Assembly: GCA_040880005.1 (NCBI GenBank) | Contig: JBBDJG010000018.1 | Coordinates: 1 to 24,146 of the forward strand | Source of the DNA: JBBDJG01 sp040880005 | GTDB lineage: Bacteria; Actinomycetota; Thermoleophilia; Solirubrobacterales; JBBDJG01 | DNA length: 24,146 nucleotides | Reading direction: 5' to 3' | In this document: in pieces, positions 7,324 through 15,013 of the stretch | Layout of the letters: every line of letters starts with the position of its first letter | Numbering within the stretch: the first letter of the stretch is position 1 | Program-made: the position numbers and the translations under genes | The notes under the pieces: model-generated | Database searches by the model: none | What the model was told of the DNA's origin: nothing | What the model saw: only the letters and a program-made list of their open reading frames with translations

Positions 7324-7761
7324 TCAGCTCTCCTTGCCCACCATCGTCAGGGCGTGCCCGGAATCCCGAATGGCCTCGAGAAAGGCGGTGAAGGTCACCG
7401 GCTTGACGATGTAGGCCTCAGCTCCCAGCCTGAAGCTCTCCCTGATGTGCTCGCCCTCGGTGGAGGCCGTCAGCATCACGACCGGAGTCGCCTTCGTCTC
7501 GGCGTTGGCCTTGATGCGGCCGAGCACCTCGAGGCCGTTGATGTCCGGAAGCTTCAGGTCGAGCAGCACCAGCTCGCCCCCGGCGGCACGCTCGCGATTC
7601 TTGTATTCGCCTTGGCGAAGCAGGAAGTCGAGCGCGGTCTGGCCGTCGTTCACGATGTGTACCGGATTCGTCAGCCGGTGGCGCCTGAATGCATGTAGCG
7701 CAAGCTCCGCGTGGTCGGGATTGTCCTCCGCGATCAGAATCTCGACCGGGGCCGCGCTCAT
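7324..7761 (-). CDS. Single-domain response regulator, CheY/Rcp1-like
   Basis: A 145-residue lone receiver domain. The acidic pocket is Glu12-Asp13, the phospho-acceptor is Asp68 in LVLLDLKLPD, the switch Thr is Thr98 in MLTAS, and the conserved lysine is Lys120 in IVKP. The insert after helix 2 (RQGEYKNRERAAGGE) and the sequence DLKLPDINGLEVL are typical of Rcp1-like regulators that partner bacteriophytochrome or hybrid kinases. There is no DNA-binding output domain. Its ATG overlaps the TGA of the large dehydrogenase gene in ATGA, so translation is probably coupled. No histidine kinase is in the window, so its partner lies elsewhere. Confidence 0.95.
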   Translation of the reverse strand: MSAAPVEILIAEDNPDHAELALHAFRRHRLTNPVHIVNDGQTALDFLLRQGEYKNRERAAGGELVLLDLKLPDINGLEVLGRIKANAETKATPVVMLTASTEGEHIRESFRLGAEAYIVKPVTFTAFLEAIRDSGHALTMVGKES

Positions 7762-10700
7762 TTCACTGGCTCCAGGGCCTCGCGCAGGATGCGCTCCTGC
7801 TCCAGGCCGTGGTCGGCGGGGTATCCCTCGCCGGGGCTCGCCCGGTAGGGTCGCCCGACGTAGGCGAGGTCAATCCCCTCAGGTATTAGGTCGAGTTCGA
7901 GTTCGCGCGTGAACATGAAACGCTTCGCTCCCATGTTCTTCGGTTCCTCCTGCACCCAAGCGACCTCGGTGAGGCTCGGATACGAGTCGATCAGGGCACG
8001 GATCTGCTCGAGCGGGAACGGGTACAAGACCTCCACGCGAGCCACTGCGACGCGCTCGTTGTTCTCGTAGAGGTCGCTGCCCGTCAAGTCGTAGTAGATG
8101 CGGCCGCTGCACAGCAACAGACGCGTGACTCGATCGCGGCGGGTGGCGGCGTGCGGGTCGTCGATCACGCGCTGGAGAGAGCCCTCCGCCAGCTCGCTCA
8201 GTGCTGACGTCGCAGTGGGGTGGCGTAGCAGGCTCTTGGGCGTGAACACGATCAGCGGGCGGGCCTTGGCGACCAGCGCCTGACGTCGCAGCAGATGGAA
8301 GTGCTGCGCCGGCGTGGTCACGTTCGCCACGCGGATGTTGCCCTCGGCTGCAAGTGTGAGGAAGCGCTCCTCGCGCGCGCTCGAGTGTTCGGGTCCCGCT
8401 CCCTCGTAGCCGTGGGGAAGCAGCAGCGTGAGTCGGGAGGTCGAGCCCCACTTCGCCAGCCCCGAGACGATGAACTGATCGACTATCACCTGACCGGCGT
8501 TGACGAAGTCACCGAACTGCGCCTCCCAAATCACGAGCATGTCGGGCGCCTCCACTCCGTAGCCGTACTCAAAACCGAGCGCCCCCATTTCCGAGAGCGG
8601 GCTGTTGTACAGCTCGAGGGGCGCCTTGGCCCCGTCCAGGCTCTGAATCGGCGTGTGCCGCCGCCCGGTCTTCGCATCCACGAGGGTCAGGTGGCGCTGG
8701 CTGAAGGTGCCGCGCACGGTGTCCTGGCCGGTCAGCCGCAGCGGCACGCCCTGCACCAGCAGGGTCGCCAGTGCGATTGCCTCGGCCTGCCCCCAATCGA
8801 TGCGGCTTTCCGGTTCGATCGTGGCGCGTTTGGCCCGCTGCGGCGCGAGCTTGCGATGGACCTCGAACCCCGCGGGCTCGGCGAAAAGCTGTCGATTGAG
8901 ATCGATCAAGGCTGCGACGGAGTAGCTCGTGTCGGGCTCGACGCTCTGGGTGCGATCGAGGACGGCCTGTTCGGCGGTCGGCGTGTCCTCGCGCATCTTG
9001 ACCGCCTCGTGCGCCTCGGCCAGCAGCCGCTGTGCGTCGATCAGCTCCCGCTCGACCTCCTCGGGCGTGATCACCTCCTGCGCAATCAGCGCCTTGGCAT
9101 AGATCTGGCGGACCGGAGGATGGTTGCTGATGCGTTCGTACATCTGTGGCTGCGTGTATGCAGGCTCATCCGTCTCGTTGTGTCCGAAGCGGCGATAGCC
9201 GATCAGGTCGATCACGACGCCGCGGCTGAAACCGCGCCGGTAGGCCATTGCGACGCGCACCGCGGCCATGCACGCCTCCGGGTCGTCAGCGTTGACGTGA
9301 ATGATTGGCATGTCGAAGCCCTTGGCGAGGTCGGAGGCATAGCGTGTCGCGCGGCTCTCCTCGGGCTCCGTTGTGAAGCCGATCTGATTGTTGGCGATGA
9401 TGTGGATCGTGCCGCCGGTCGAGTAACCGTCGAGTGCTTCGAGGTTGAGCGTCTCCGCTACGACGCCCTGTCCCGGGAAGGCTGCGTCACCGTGGATCAG
9501 GATCGGCAGCGCGACGGTCGGGTCGTGCTTCGCGGCGGCGCCGGAACGGTCCGTTTGACGCGCTCGCGTGTGCCCTTGAACCACCGGGTCGACGAACTCG
9601 AGGTGACTTGGATTAGAGGCCAGCTTGACCTCGAGCTGCCTGCCGCTGGGCGTCGTATAGACGCCGCTGGCGCCCTGATGGTATTTGACGTCCCCCGTGC
9701 CGCCCCGCGGGCGCGCGGTCAACACGTCGATGTCCTGCTCGCCTTCGAACTCCGCCAGGATCGATTCGTAAGGTCTGCCAACGGCGTGCGCGAGAACGTT
9801 CAAACGCCCGCGGTGGGCCATGCCGATGAAGGCCTCGCGGGCCCCCGCCTCAGCCGTTAGCTCGAAGGTCTCGTCGAGCATCGGCACGAGCATGTCGATG
9901 CCCTCGATCGAAAAGGTCTTCTGGCCCAGGAAGTGCTTGTGCAGATAGACCTCGAACGCTTCGACGTCGGCCAAGCGCGTCAACAGTCGCCGCTTCTCGT
10001 CCGCTGACAGCGGAGTGCGGTGGCGACCCGACTCGATCGTCTCGCGCAGCCATACCCGCTGATCGTGGTCCGGGATATGTTCGAGCTCGTAGGCGATCGT
10101 GCCGCAATAGGTGTCGCGAAGGTGGGGCAGGGCCTCGGTAAGCGTCTCTCCCGGAACCTCCACGCGCAGCACCCAGGCTGGGATCTGCTCCATCACATCG
10201 GGCGTGAGGCCAACCGTCTCTGGGCTCAGCGCGGGGTCGCCGGTCGGCTCGGAACCGAGCGGATCGAGGCGCGCAGCCAGGTGCCCGTGCGTGCGGTGCG
10301 CCTTCACCAGGGAGGTCGCCGCATGCACATGGGAGAGCATCTCCTCGCTGGCGGGAAGCGCTCCCACGCTCGTCCTTGGCTGTGGGCTGGGCGGCAGCGC
10401 CGGAGCCTCCAGGGCGAGACTCTCGAAGACGTCCTCGTAGAAACGTTCGTGGCCGCGCAGCAGCTCTTCGATCCGGCCCAAGAAGCTGCCCGATTCAGCG
10501 CCCTGGATCACACGGTGGTCGTAGGTCGAGGTCATCGTCATGACCTTCTCGCCGTCGGGGAAGCCCGCAGGCGGACCGATCGCTCCGATCGCGATGATGC
10601 ATCCCTGTCCGGCCATCAGCCGCGGCACCGAGGCAACGGTGCCGATGCCGCCTGGGTTGGTGAGCGTGATCGACGCGCCCTGCAGCTCGTCGGGCGACAG

Positions 10701-11711
10701 CGACCCATCTCGGGTGGAAGCGATCAGCGCCTCGTATGCGGCCCGGAAATCCCGGAAGCCGAGAGTTTCCGTTTCCTTTATGACCGGGACGATCAGCGTG
10801 CGCGATCCGTCGTCGCGCCGTACGTCCACCGCGAGCCCGAGGTTGACGTGATCGGGGACGATCCGGCTGGGCTTTCCGTCAATCTCGGCGAACGAATGCC
10901 CCATTGCCGGGTGATCGCGCATCGCCCGCGTTATCGCGTAGGCGATCAGATGAGTGAATGAGACCTTCATGTCGCGGCGTGCCAGCTTGAGGGCGTCACC
11001 CAGCTGACGGCGGCGGCGGTCGAGCGTCGCGACCGAGATCGTGCGGAAACTGGTCGCGGTCGGTACCTGAAGGCTTTGCGTCATGTAGCGGGCAAGCGCG
11101 GCGTCGGCGCCGCGCAGCGGTTGCGCACCCGCTTTCACTGTCGCGGCTTCCCGCGCCGCTTCGCTCGGCTCCGAGGTGCGTGCCGCAGCGCCGTCGCCGC
11201 CGTTCAGGAACGCGAGCACGTCCTCCTTGACTATGCGCCCGCCCGTGCCGGTGCCACTCACCTTCGATAGATCGACGCCGTGCGAGGCGGCCACGCGACG
11301 GGCAACAGGAGTCGTTGCGGTTCCATCCGGCTCCGCCGCGGAGGCGGCGGTCACAACCGACGCCGAAGCCGCGGATTGCGGCGCCGACGAAGGGCGGTCA
11401 GTCGTTCGCGGAGCTGCGGTGGCTTCGGGCTTGGACGGCGACGTGCCGCCGGGCGCGGGCTCACCCGCTTCAATCTCGGCCAGAGCATCTCCAACCGCGA
11501 CGGTCTCGTCCGCGGCGGCGAGAATCTTGGTCAGCTTGCCGGCTACCGGCGACGGCACCTCGGCATCGACTTTGTCGGTCGAGATCTCGACGATCGTCTC
11601 GTCCTTGTCAACCCACTCGCCCTCCTGCTTGTGCCACGCAAGCACCACCCCCTCGGAGACCGACTCGCCCATCTGGGGCATGGTTATCTGAACGGTTTCG
11701 GAGGCTGGCAT
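7758..11711 (-). CDS. kgd: Multifunctional 2-oxoglutarate dehydrogenase: lipoyl-E2-E1 fusion
   Basis: A 1317-residue enzyme carrying the E2 and E1 activities of the 2-oxoglutarate dehydrogenase complex, which converts 2-oxoglutarate to succinyl-CoA in the TCA cycle. Order of domains: lipoyl domain 1-85 with the lipoylated Lys47 in TDKVDAE; an Ala/Pro/Ser-rich linker; peripheral-subunit-binding domain about 132-170 (ATTPVARRVAASHG through VKEDVLAFL); E2 acyltransferase core about 205-430 with active-site His399 in TYDHRVIQG; then ThDP-dependent E1, with MAHRGRLNVL at 631-640, the ThDP/Mg motif GDAAFPGQG at 741-749, NNQIGF at 774-779 and HNETDEP at 844-850. Kgd and OdhA of mycobacteria and corynebacteria resemble it but lack the lipoyl and binding domains. 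The ATG at 11711 has no clear ribosome site. A response-regulator gene overlaps the stop by four bases. Confidence 0.96.
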   Translation of the reverse strand: MPASETVQITMPQMGESVSEGVVLAWHKQEGEWVDKDETIVEISTDKVDAEVPSPVAGKLTKILAAADETVAVGDALAEIEAGEPAPGGTSPSKPEATAAPRTTDRPSSAPQSAASASVVTAASAAEPDGTATTPVARRVAASHGVDLSKVSGTGTGGRIVKEDVLAFLNGGDGAAARTSEPSEAAREAATVKAGAQPLRGADAALARYMTQSLQVPTATSFRTISVATLDRRRRQLGDALKLARRDMKVSFTHLIAYAITRAMRDHPAMGHSFAEIDGKPSRIVPDHVNLGLAVDVRRDDGSRTLIVPVIKETETLGFRDFRAAYEALIASTRDGSLSPDELQGASITLTNPGGIGTVASVPRLMAGQGCIIAIGAIGPPAGFPDGEKVMTMTSTYDHRVIQGAESGSFLGRIEELLRGHERFYEDVFESLALEAPALPPSPQPRTSVGALPASEEMLSHVHAATSLVKAHRTHGHLAARLDPLGSEPTGDPALSPETVGLTPDVMEQIPAWVLRVEVPGETLTEALPHLRDTYCGTIAYELEHIPDHDQRVWLRETIESGRHRTPLSADEKRRLLTRLADVEAFEVYLHKHFLGQKTFSIEGIDMLVPMLDETFELTAEAGAREAFIGMAHRGRLNVLAHAVGRPYESILAEFEGEQDIDVLTARPRGGTGDVKYHQGASGVYTTPSGRQLEVKLASNPSHLEFVDPVVQGHTRARQTDRSGAAAKHDPTVALPILIHGDAAFPGQGVVAETLNLEALDGYSTGGTIHIIANNQIGFTTEPEESRATRYASDLAKGFDMPIIHVNADDPEACMAAVRVAMAYRRGFSRGVVIDLIGYRRFGHNETDEPAYTQPQMYERISNHPPVRQIYAKALIAQEVITPEEVERELIDAQRLLAEAHEAVKMREDTPTAEQAVLDRTQSVEPDTSYSVAALIDLNRQLFAEPAGFEVHRKLAPQRAKRATIEPESRIDWGQAEAIALATLLVQGVPLRLTGQDTVRGTFSQRHLTLVDAKTGRRHTPIQSLDGAKAPLELYNSPLSEMGALGFEYGYGVEAPDMLVIWEAQFGDFVNAGQVIVDQFIVSGLAKWGSTSRLTLLLPHGYEGAGPEHSSAREERFLTLAAEGNIRVANVTTPAQHFHLLRRQALVAKARPLIVFTPKSLLRHPTATSALSELAEGSLQRVIDDPHAATRRDRVTRLLLCSGRIYYDLTGSDLYENNERVAVARVEVLYPFPLEQIRALIDSYPSLTEVAWVQEEPKNMGAKRFMFTRELELDLIPEGIDLAYVGRPYRASPGEGYPADHGLEQERILREALEPVK

Positions 11712-11722
11712 CTGGTCGTCGG

Positions 11723-11740
11723 ATCGGCACTTGCGCCGAT
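11723..11740. promoter_or_regulatory. Inverted repeat just upstream of the dehydrogenase gene
   Basis: ATCGGC and GCCGAT flank a six-base spacer and end 11 bases before the dehydrogenase start. It could be an operator for a dimeric regulator or a hairpin in the 5' leader that covers the translation start region. Only symmetry and position support it. Confidence 0.35.
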
Positions 11741-11762
11741 TGCTTCCATCCTAGCTCGGCTC

Positions 11763-11772
11763 GGTTGCAACC
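11763..11772. promoter_or_regulatory. Perfect 10-bp palindrome in the divergent intergenic region
   Basis: GGTTGCAACC is a perfect palindrome in the 167-base gap between the dehydrogenase gene and the divergent amidase gene, about 50 bases before the former. It may be an operator half-way between the two promoters. No promoter boxes could be identified with confidence in this gap. Confidence 0.25.
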
Positions 11773-11878
11773 AGGCATTCCGGCGAACGCCCGGCGGACG
11801 CGTCGCAAGCCGTGTGCCGCAGGCATCGCGGAACCTTCGCTCCTGCGCCTGCACTCTGCCAAGGTGTTCGTGATCCCC

Positions 11879-13612
11879 ATGTCGCAGCGAAAGCTCACTC
11901 GCAGGCGCTTCCTGGCGCTCTCGGCGGGCGCCGCGCTGGCGCCGGCCGCGGCTCGGGGTTCATCGGTGAGCGCCTCGCTTCGGCCTCCGCGGGCGACCGG
12001 CTTCTCGATCGCCGTGCCCGAGGCCGAGTCAGGTGCTGTCCGAGCGGCTCGCGGTCGCTGGCGAACGCTCGCGCCGCTACGTGCGCCGGCGCGTTTCGAT
12101 CTCGTCGGACTTCGCTGGCCGCGACGCGCGGGAGCGCGGATCGAGCTGCGAACGCGCCGGGACGGCGGAAGGTGGAGTCCATGGGTTCCCCTCCCGATGT
12201 CGCACCACGCTCCCGATGGTTCGGCGATGCCGCGGGGGACCGAACCGGCGTGGACGGGTGGCGCCGACCAGTTCCAGTTGCGCGTCGATCGATCGATCGA
12301 GAGGATGCGCGCTCATTTCGTCAACTCAACCGGCACGACGACGGCGCTCGGACGTGCGCGCGCTCTCGCGCGCCGCGGCGCAGCCGCCGCCAAGCGCCTG
12401 CTGGGCCAGACCGGCGGCAGTGGCTCGGACAGCGCGGCGCGTCTCAACATCATCGAGCGGGGCGAGTGGGGAGGCGACACGCTGCCGCCCAAGTCGTTGC
12501 CCCAGTACGGAGCGGTGAAGCTCGCGTTCGTGCACCACACGGTCGGCACGAACGACTATGGGCCGGAGGACTCGGCGGCCATCGTGCTCGCCGTCGCCAA
12601 GTTCCATCGCAGCGTGAACGGCTGGAGCGACATCGGTTACAACTTGCTCGTCGACAAGTACGGCCAGGTGTTCGAGGGTCGCGCGGGGGGCATCGAGCGG
12701 GCGGTGGTCGGCGCCCAGGCGGCCGGATTCAACTCGGTCTCGACCGGCGTCGCCAACCTCGGCACCTTCTCGTCGGTCGAGCAGAGCGAAGCGGGCCTCA
12801 ACGCGCTGTCGGCGCTGATCGCGTGGAAGCTGGCTCTGCACGGGGCACCGGTGATCGGCAAAGTGACGGCGAACGGAAAGACGTTCGACCGCATATCGGG
12901 GCACCGGGATGCCAACGCGACCGAGTGCCCAGGCGATGCGCTCTACGGCGAGCTGCCCCGGATTCGCTCGCTGGCGTCGTCGGGCGGCGGGCTGCCGTCG
13001 CCCGGTTCGCTGACGCTCGAGGCAACGCCCAGACGAACGGTTGCCGGACAGGTCGCCGCACTCTCAGGGATGCTCTCGTTGGCGAACGGGGATGCGCCCG
13101 ACAACCGCAACATAGATCTTCAGGCGCTGGGCTCGAAGGGCTATCGAACGATCGCGAGGCGGCAAACCGGCGCCGGCGGACGCTGGTCGGTCCAACTCAA
13201 ACGCTCGCGCAGCGCTCGCGTTCGCGCTCGATATCGCGACCCGTCGAGCGGGCGACACGTCTATTCGCCCTCGGTGCGCCTCGCGGTCGCGCCGGCGATC
13301 ACCGCGACGGTGAGTCAGCGGCGTGTTCGCACGCCGGCGACGATACAACTGACGGGAGCAACGAATCCGCGCAAGCAGTCCATCGAAGCGCTGATCGAGC
13401 GCCGTGGATCGAACGGCAGCTTCAGTCGTATCGCGACGATCAAGGGGCGCGCCCGCCGCGGTCGCTTCCGTCTGACCGTGCGACTTTCGCGAACGGGCCT
13501 CTATCGGATAACGGCTCGGACGCCATCAGATCCTCGCAATGCGTCGGGAAGCGCCAGGCCGCTCACCGTGCGAGCCACCACGCGACGGCGCCGGTCGCGC
13601 GCGCGCCGCTGA
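11879..13612 (+). CDS. Tat-exported peptidoglycan-recognition/N-acetylmuramoyl-L-alanine amidase (PGRP) protein
   Basis: A 577-residue exported protein. The N-terminus has a Tat signal (TRRRFLALSAGAALAPAAARG, residues 7-27). Residues 40-185 form an unassigned beta-rich region. The amidase-2/PGRP domain spans about 187-370: IIERGEWGG, the metal-site block LAFVHHTVG (His219/His220), the core WSDIGYNLLVDKYGQVFEGR, and SGHRDANATECPG with His342 and Cys350. These zinc ligands look complete, so it should cleave the muramoyl-alanine bond. About 375-577 is likely two Ig-like beta domains ending in a strongly basic tail. The ATG is preceded by two in-frame GTG codons (11864, 11870) that could also start translation; no ribosome site decides it. 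The frame stays open upstream, but there it is antisense to the dehydrogenase gene. Confidence 0.9.
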   Translation: MSQRKLTRRRFLALSAGAALAPAAARGSSVSASLRPPRATGFSIAVPEAESGAVRAARGRWRTLAPLRAPARFDLVGLRWPRRAGARIELRTRRDGGRWSPWVPLPMSHHAPDGSAMPRGTEPAWTGGADQFQLRVDRSIERMRAHFVNSTGTTTALGRARALARRGAAAAKRLLGQTGGSGSDSAARLNIIERGEWGGDTLPPKSLPQYGAVKLAFVHHTVGTNDYGPEDSAAIVLAVAKFHRSVNGWSDIGYNLLVDKYGQVFEGRAGGIERAVVGAQAAGFNSVSTGVANLGTFSSVEQSEAGLNALSALIAWKLALHGAPVIGKVTANGKTFDRISGHRDANATECPGDALYGELPRIRSLASSGGGLPSPGSLTLEATPRRTVAGQVAALSGMLSLANGDAPDNRNIDLQALGSKGYRTIARRQTGAGGRWSVQLKRSRSARVRARYRDPSSGRHVYSPSVRLAVAPAITATVSQRRVRTPATIQLTGATNPRKQSIEALIERRGSNGSFSRIATIKGRARRGRFRLTVRLSRTGLYRITARTPSDPRNASGSARPLTVRATTRRRRSRARR

Positions 13613-13637
13613 GCGGATCGCCGGGCAGGCCTGCGCG

Positions 13638-13778
13638 TCAGTCGTCGCGATCCGTGCCGGCTCGACGGTCGCGAATGCCCACGACCACGAACCAGATCGC
13701 AAGGCCTATCACCGGCGCGAACATCGCCAGGTCGATCAGCGTGTGACCGACGTGCGCAAGTTGGGTCAGCGGTATCAC
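13638..13778 (-). CDS. 46-residue single-helix membrane protein coupled to the VKOR gene
   Basis: A very small gene. Its GTG start overlaps the TGA of the VKOR gene in GTGA, the same arrangement found between the other genes of this cluster, which is the main reason to accept it. The product has a short N-terminus with LAHVGHTLIDL, one hydrophobic helix (about residues 15-35, LAMFAPVIGLAIWFVVVGI) and a charged cytoplasmic tail (RDRRAGTDRDD). Two histidines lie just before the helix. I do not recognise a family. It could be an accessory subunit of VKOR or of the membrane proteins encoded upstream. A non-coding tail is the alternative, but the helix followed by positive charges argues for a real protein. 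Confidence 0.65.
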   Translation of the reverse strand: MIPLTQLAHVGHTLIDLAMFAPVIGLAIWFVVVGIRDRRAGTDRDD

Positions 13779-14221
13779 GACATTGCGTCGCGCGATCCGA
13801 TCGCATCCGGGGTCAACAGCCGCAACACGCACAGAATCAGCAGCAGGGCCATGACGACGGCGCTCGCCACACACCACTGGCAGATCGCGTCGATCACGAA
13901 CAGCTCGAGATAGGTGAGGTATCCGCTGAAGCCGACGCCGACCAGCGACAGCAGGAAGCCACCGAGCCGCCCACTCTCTCCCGGGATCAACGCTGAAGCC
14001 AGAATGCCAACGTAACCGGCCAGCCCGAACACCGACACCGGTATGCCCAGCAGGTGCGAGTACGAGCTGTTCGCAACCGTGGCGCAGCCGCTTCCTCCCC
14101 CCGCGGCGCAGACCGGAACCTCGCCCATGAACTCCGTAACCGTCAGATAGCCGGCAATCGCGATTCCGATCGTCGACAGCACCACGATCGCTACGCGCAC
14201 GGTGCTTTCGGACGCGATCAC
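13775..14221 (-). CDS. Vitamin K epoxide reductase (VKOR) family membrane protein
   Basis: A 148-residue four-helix membrane protein that reoxidises a DsbA-like partner and passes electrons to quinone, the actinobacterial counterpart of DsbB. The catalytic CxxC is Cys114-Gln-Trp-Cys117 in the fourth-helix region. The two loop cysteines are Cys38 and Cys46 (PVCAAGGGSGCATV), and SSYSHLLGIPVSVFGL is the conserved quinone-site segment. The start is the GTG at 14221, which overlaps the TGA of the DsbA gene in GTGA; the frame is open further upstream inside the DsbA gene but that part is not membrane-like. Unlike some actinobacterial VKORs it has no fused thioredoxin domain; the adjacent gene supplies it separately. 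Confidence 0.92.
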   Translation of the reverse strand: MIASESTVRVAIVVLSTIGIAIAGYLTVTEFMGEVPVCAAGGGSGCATVANSSYSHLLGIPVSVFGLAGYVGILASALIPGESGRLGGFLLSLVGVGFSGYLTYLELFVIDAICQWCVASAVVMALLLILCVLRLLTPDAIGSRDAMS

Positions 14222-14982
14222 TGAACTGCCTTGACCGCTTCCTCGATCGAGCTGGCCGAGTTGTCGCTGGGCACCTCGCTCTGACCGCCCGGGCCGACGA
14301 CGTTGAACGAGGGGGTGCTGTCGAAGCCGAGGCGGAGCGCCTCGCTTTGGACGCGGTCGAGATTCGCGGACCAAGCCGCACGATCGCGGTCACTGTTCCA
14401 CTTCGCCAGATCGGGCACACCGGACGCCTTTGCGACGGCCTCCAGGAAGTCATCCGTCACGTAGCCGCTGTGTTCGATGCCCTGGTTGCGATAGAAGAGC
14501 TCGACGAACTGCCAGCCGCGATTCTGCGCAGACGCCGCCAGCGCCGCTTTGGCCGCGGTCTCCGAGTCGGGGCCCAGGATCACGTAGTTCTTGAACACGA
14601 GCTTTGCTTTTCCGGGCTTGACGAGAGCGTCGATCACGCTGTCCAGCTCCGAATCCGCGAACGCCTTGCAGGCCGGGCACTGCAGGTCGGCGAACTCGCT
14701 GATCGCCACGTTCGCCTTCGGATCGCCGAGCGTGAAGCCCTTCTGCGGCACGCCTCGAAGGGACTCCTCGACTTCACTGCCGCCGCTCACGTCGCTCGCG
14801 CTGCCGCCCTTGTCGCCGCTCTGGCTGACGACGACCAGCACGATCACCGCAAGCACGGCGATCGCGAACGCGCCGGCGATCAGTCGAACGCGATTCTGGC
14901 GACGCTGTGTCGTCTGCGCCTCGGCCTCTTGGCTGAGGCGCTCGGCCTTGGCCTGCTCTTTTTGCTGTTTGCGACTAGCCAT
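14218..14982 (-). CDS. Membrane-anchored DsbA-like thiol:disulfide oxidoreductase
   Basis: A 254-residue protein with a charged cytoplasmic N-terminus, one membrane helix (about 33-53) and an extracellular DsbA-fold thioredoxin domain from about 80. The active site is Cys102-Pro-Ala-Cys105 (LQCPACKAF), and the cis-proline motif is STPSFNV near the C-terminus. This is the Thioredoxin_4 (DsbA family) type that introduces disulfides into exported proteins. The ATG has GAGAGGAA about six bases upstream. It lies directly before the VKOR gene, its expected redox partner, with a four-base overlap. The cysteine-containing exported proteins in this window (RTX-like caps, BamE-like protein) are possible substrates (inference). 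Confidence 0.94.
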   Translation of the reverse strand: MASRKQQKEQAKAERLSQEAEAQTTQRRQNRVRLIAGAFAIAVLAVIVLVVVSQSGDKGGSASDVSGGSEVEESLRGVPQKGFTLGDPKANVAISEFADLQCPACKAFADSELDSVIDALVKPGKAKLVFKNYVILGPDSETAAKAALAASAQNRGWQFVELFYRNQGIEHSGYVTDDFLEAVAKASGVPDLAKWNSDRDRAAWSANLDRVQSEALRLGFDSTPSFNVVGPGGQSEVPSDNSASSIEEAVKAVQ

Positions 14983-15013
14983 AGGTTCCTCTCGTTGCTG
15001 CTAGTGGACCCCA

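Noticed and set aside
8295..9860. A 521-codon open frame on the plus strand inside the dehydrogenase gene
   Set aside because: It is antisense to the E1 domain, has no recognisable domain and shows the composition expected when a GC-rich gene is read in reverse. The minus-strand protein explains the whole stretch.
11812..13746. A 644-codon open frame overlapping the amidase gene in another frame
   Set aside because: Arg/Ala/Gly-rich translation without motifs, while the other plus frame has a Tat signal and an intact PGRP domain.
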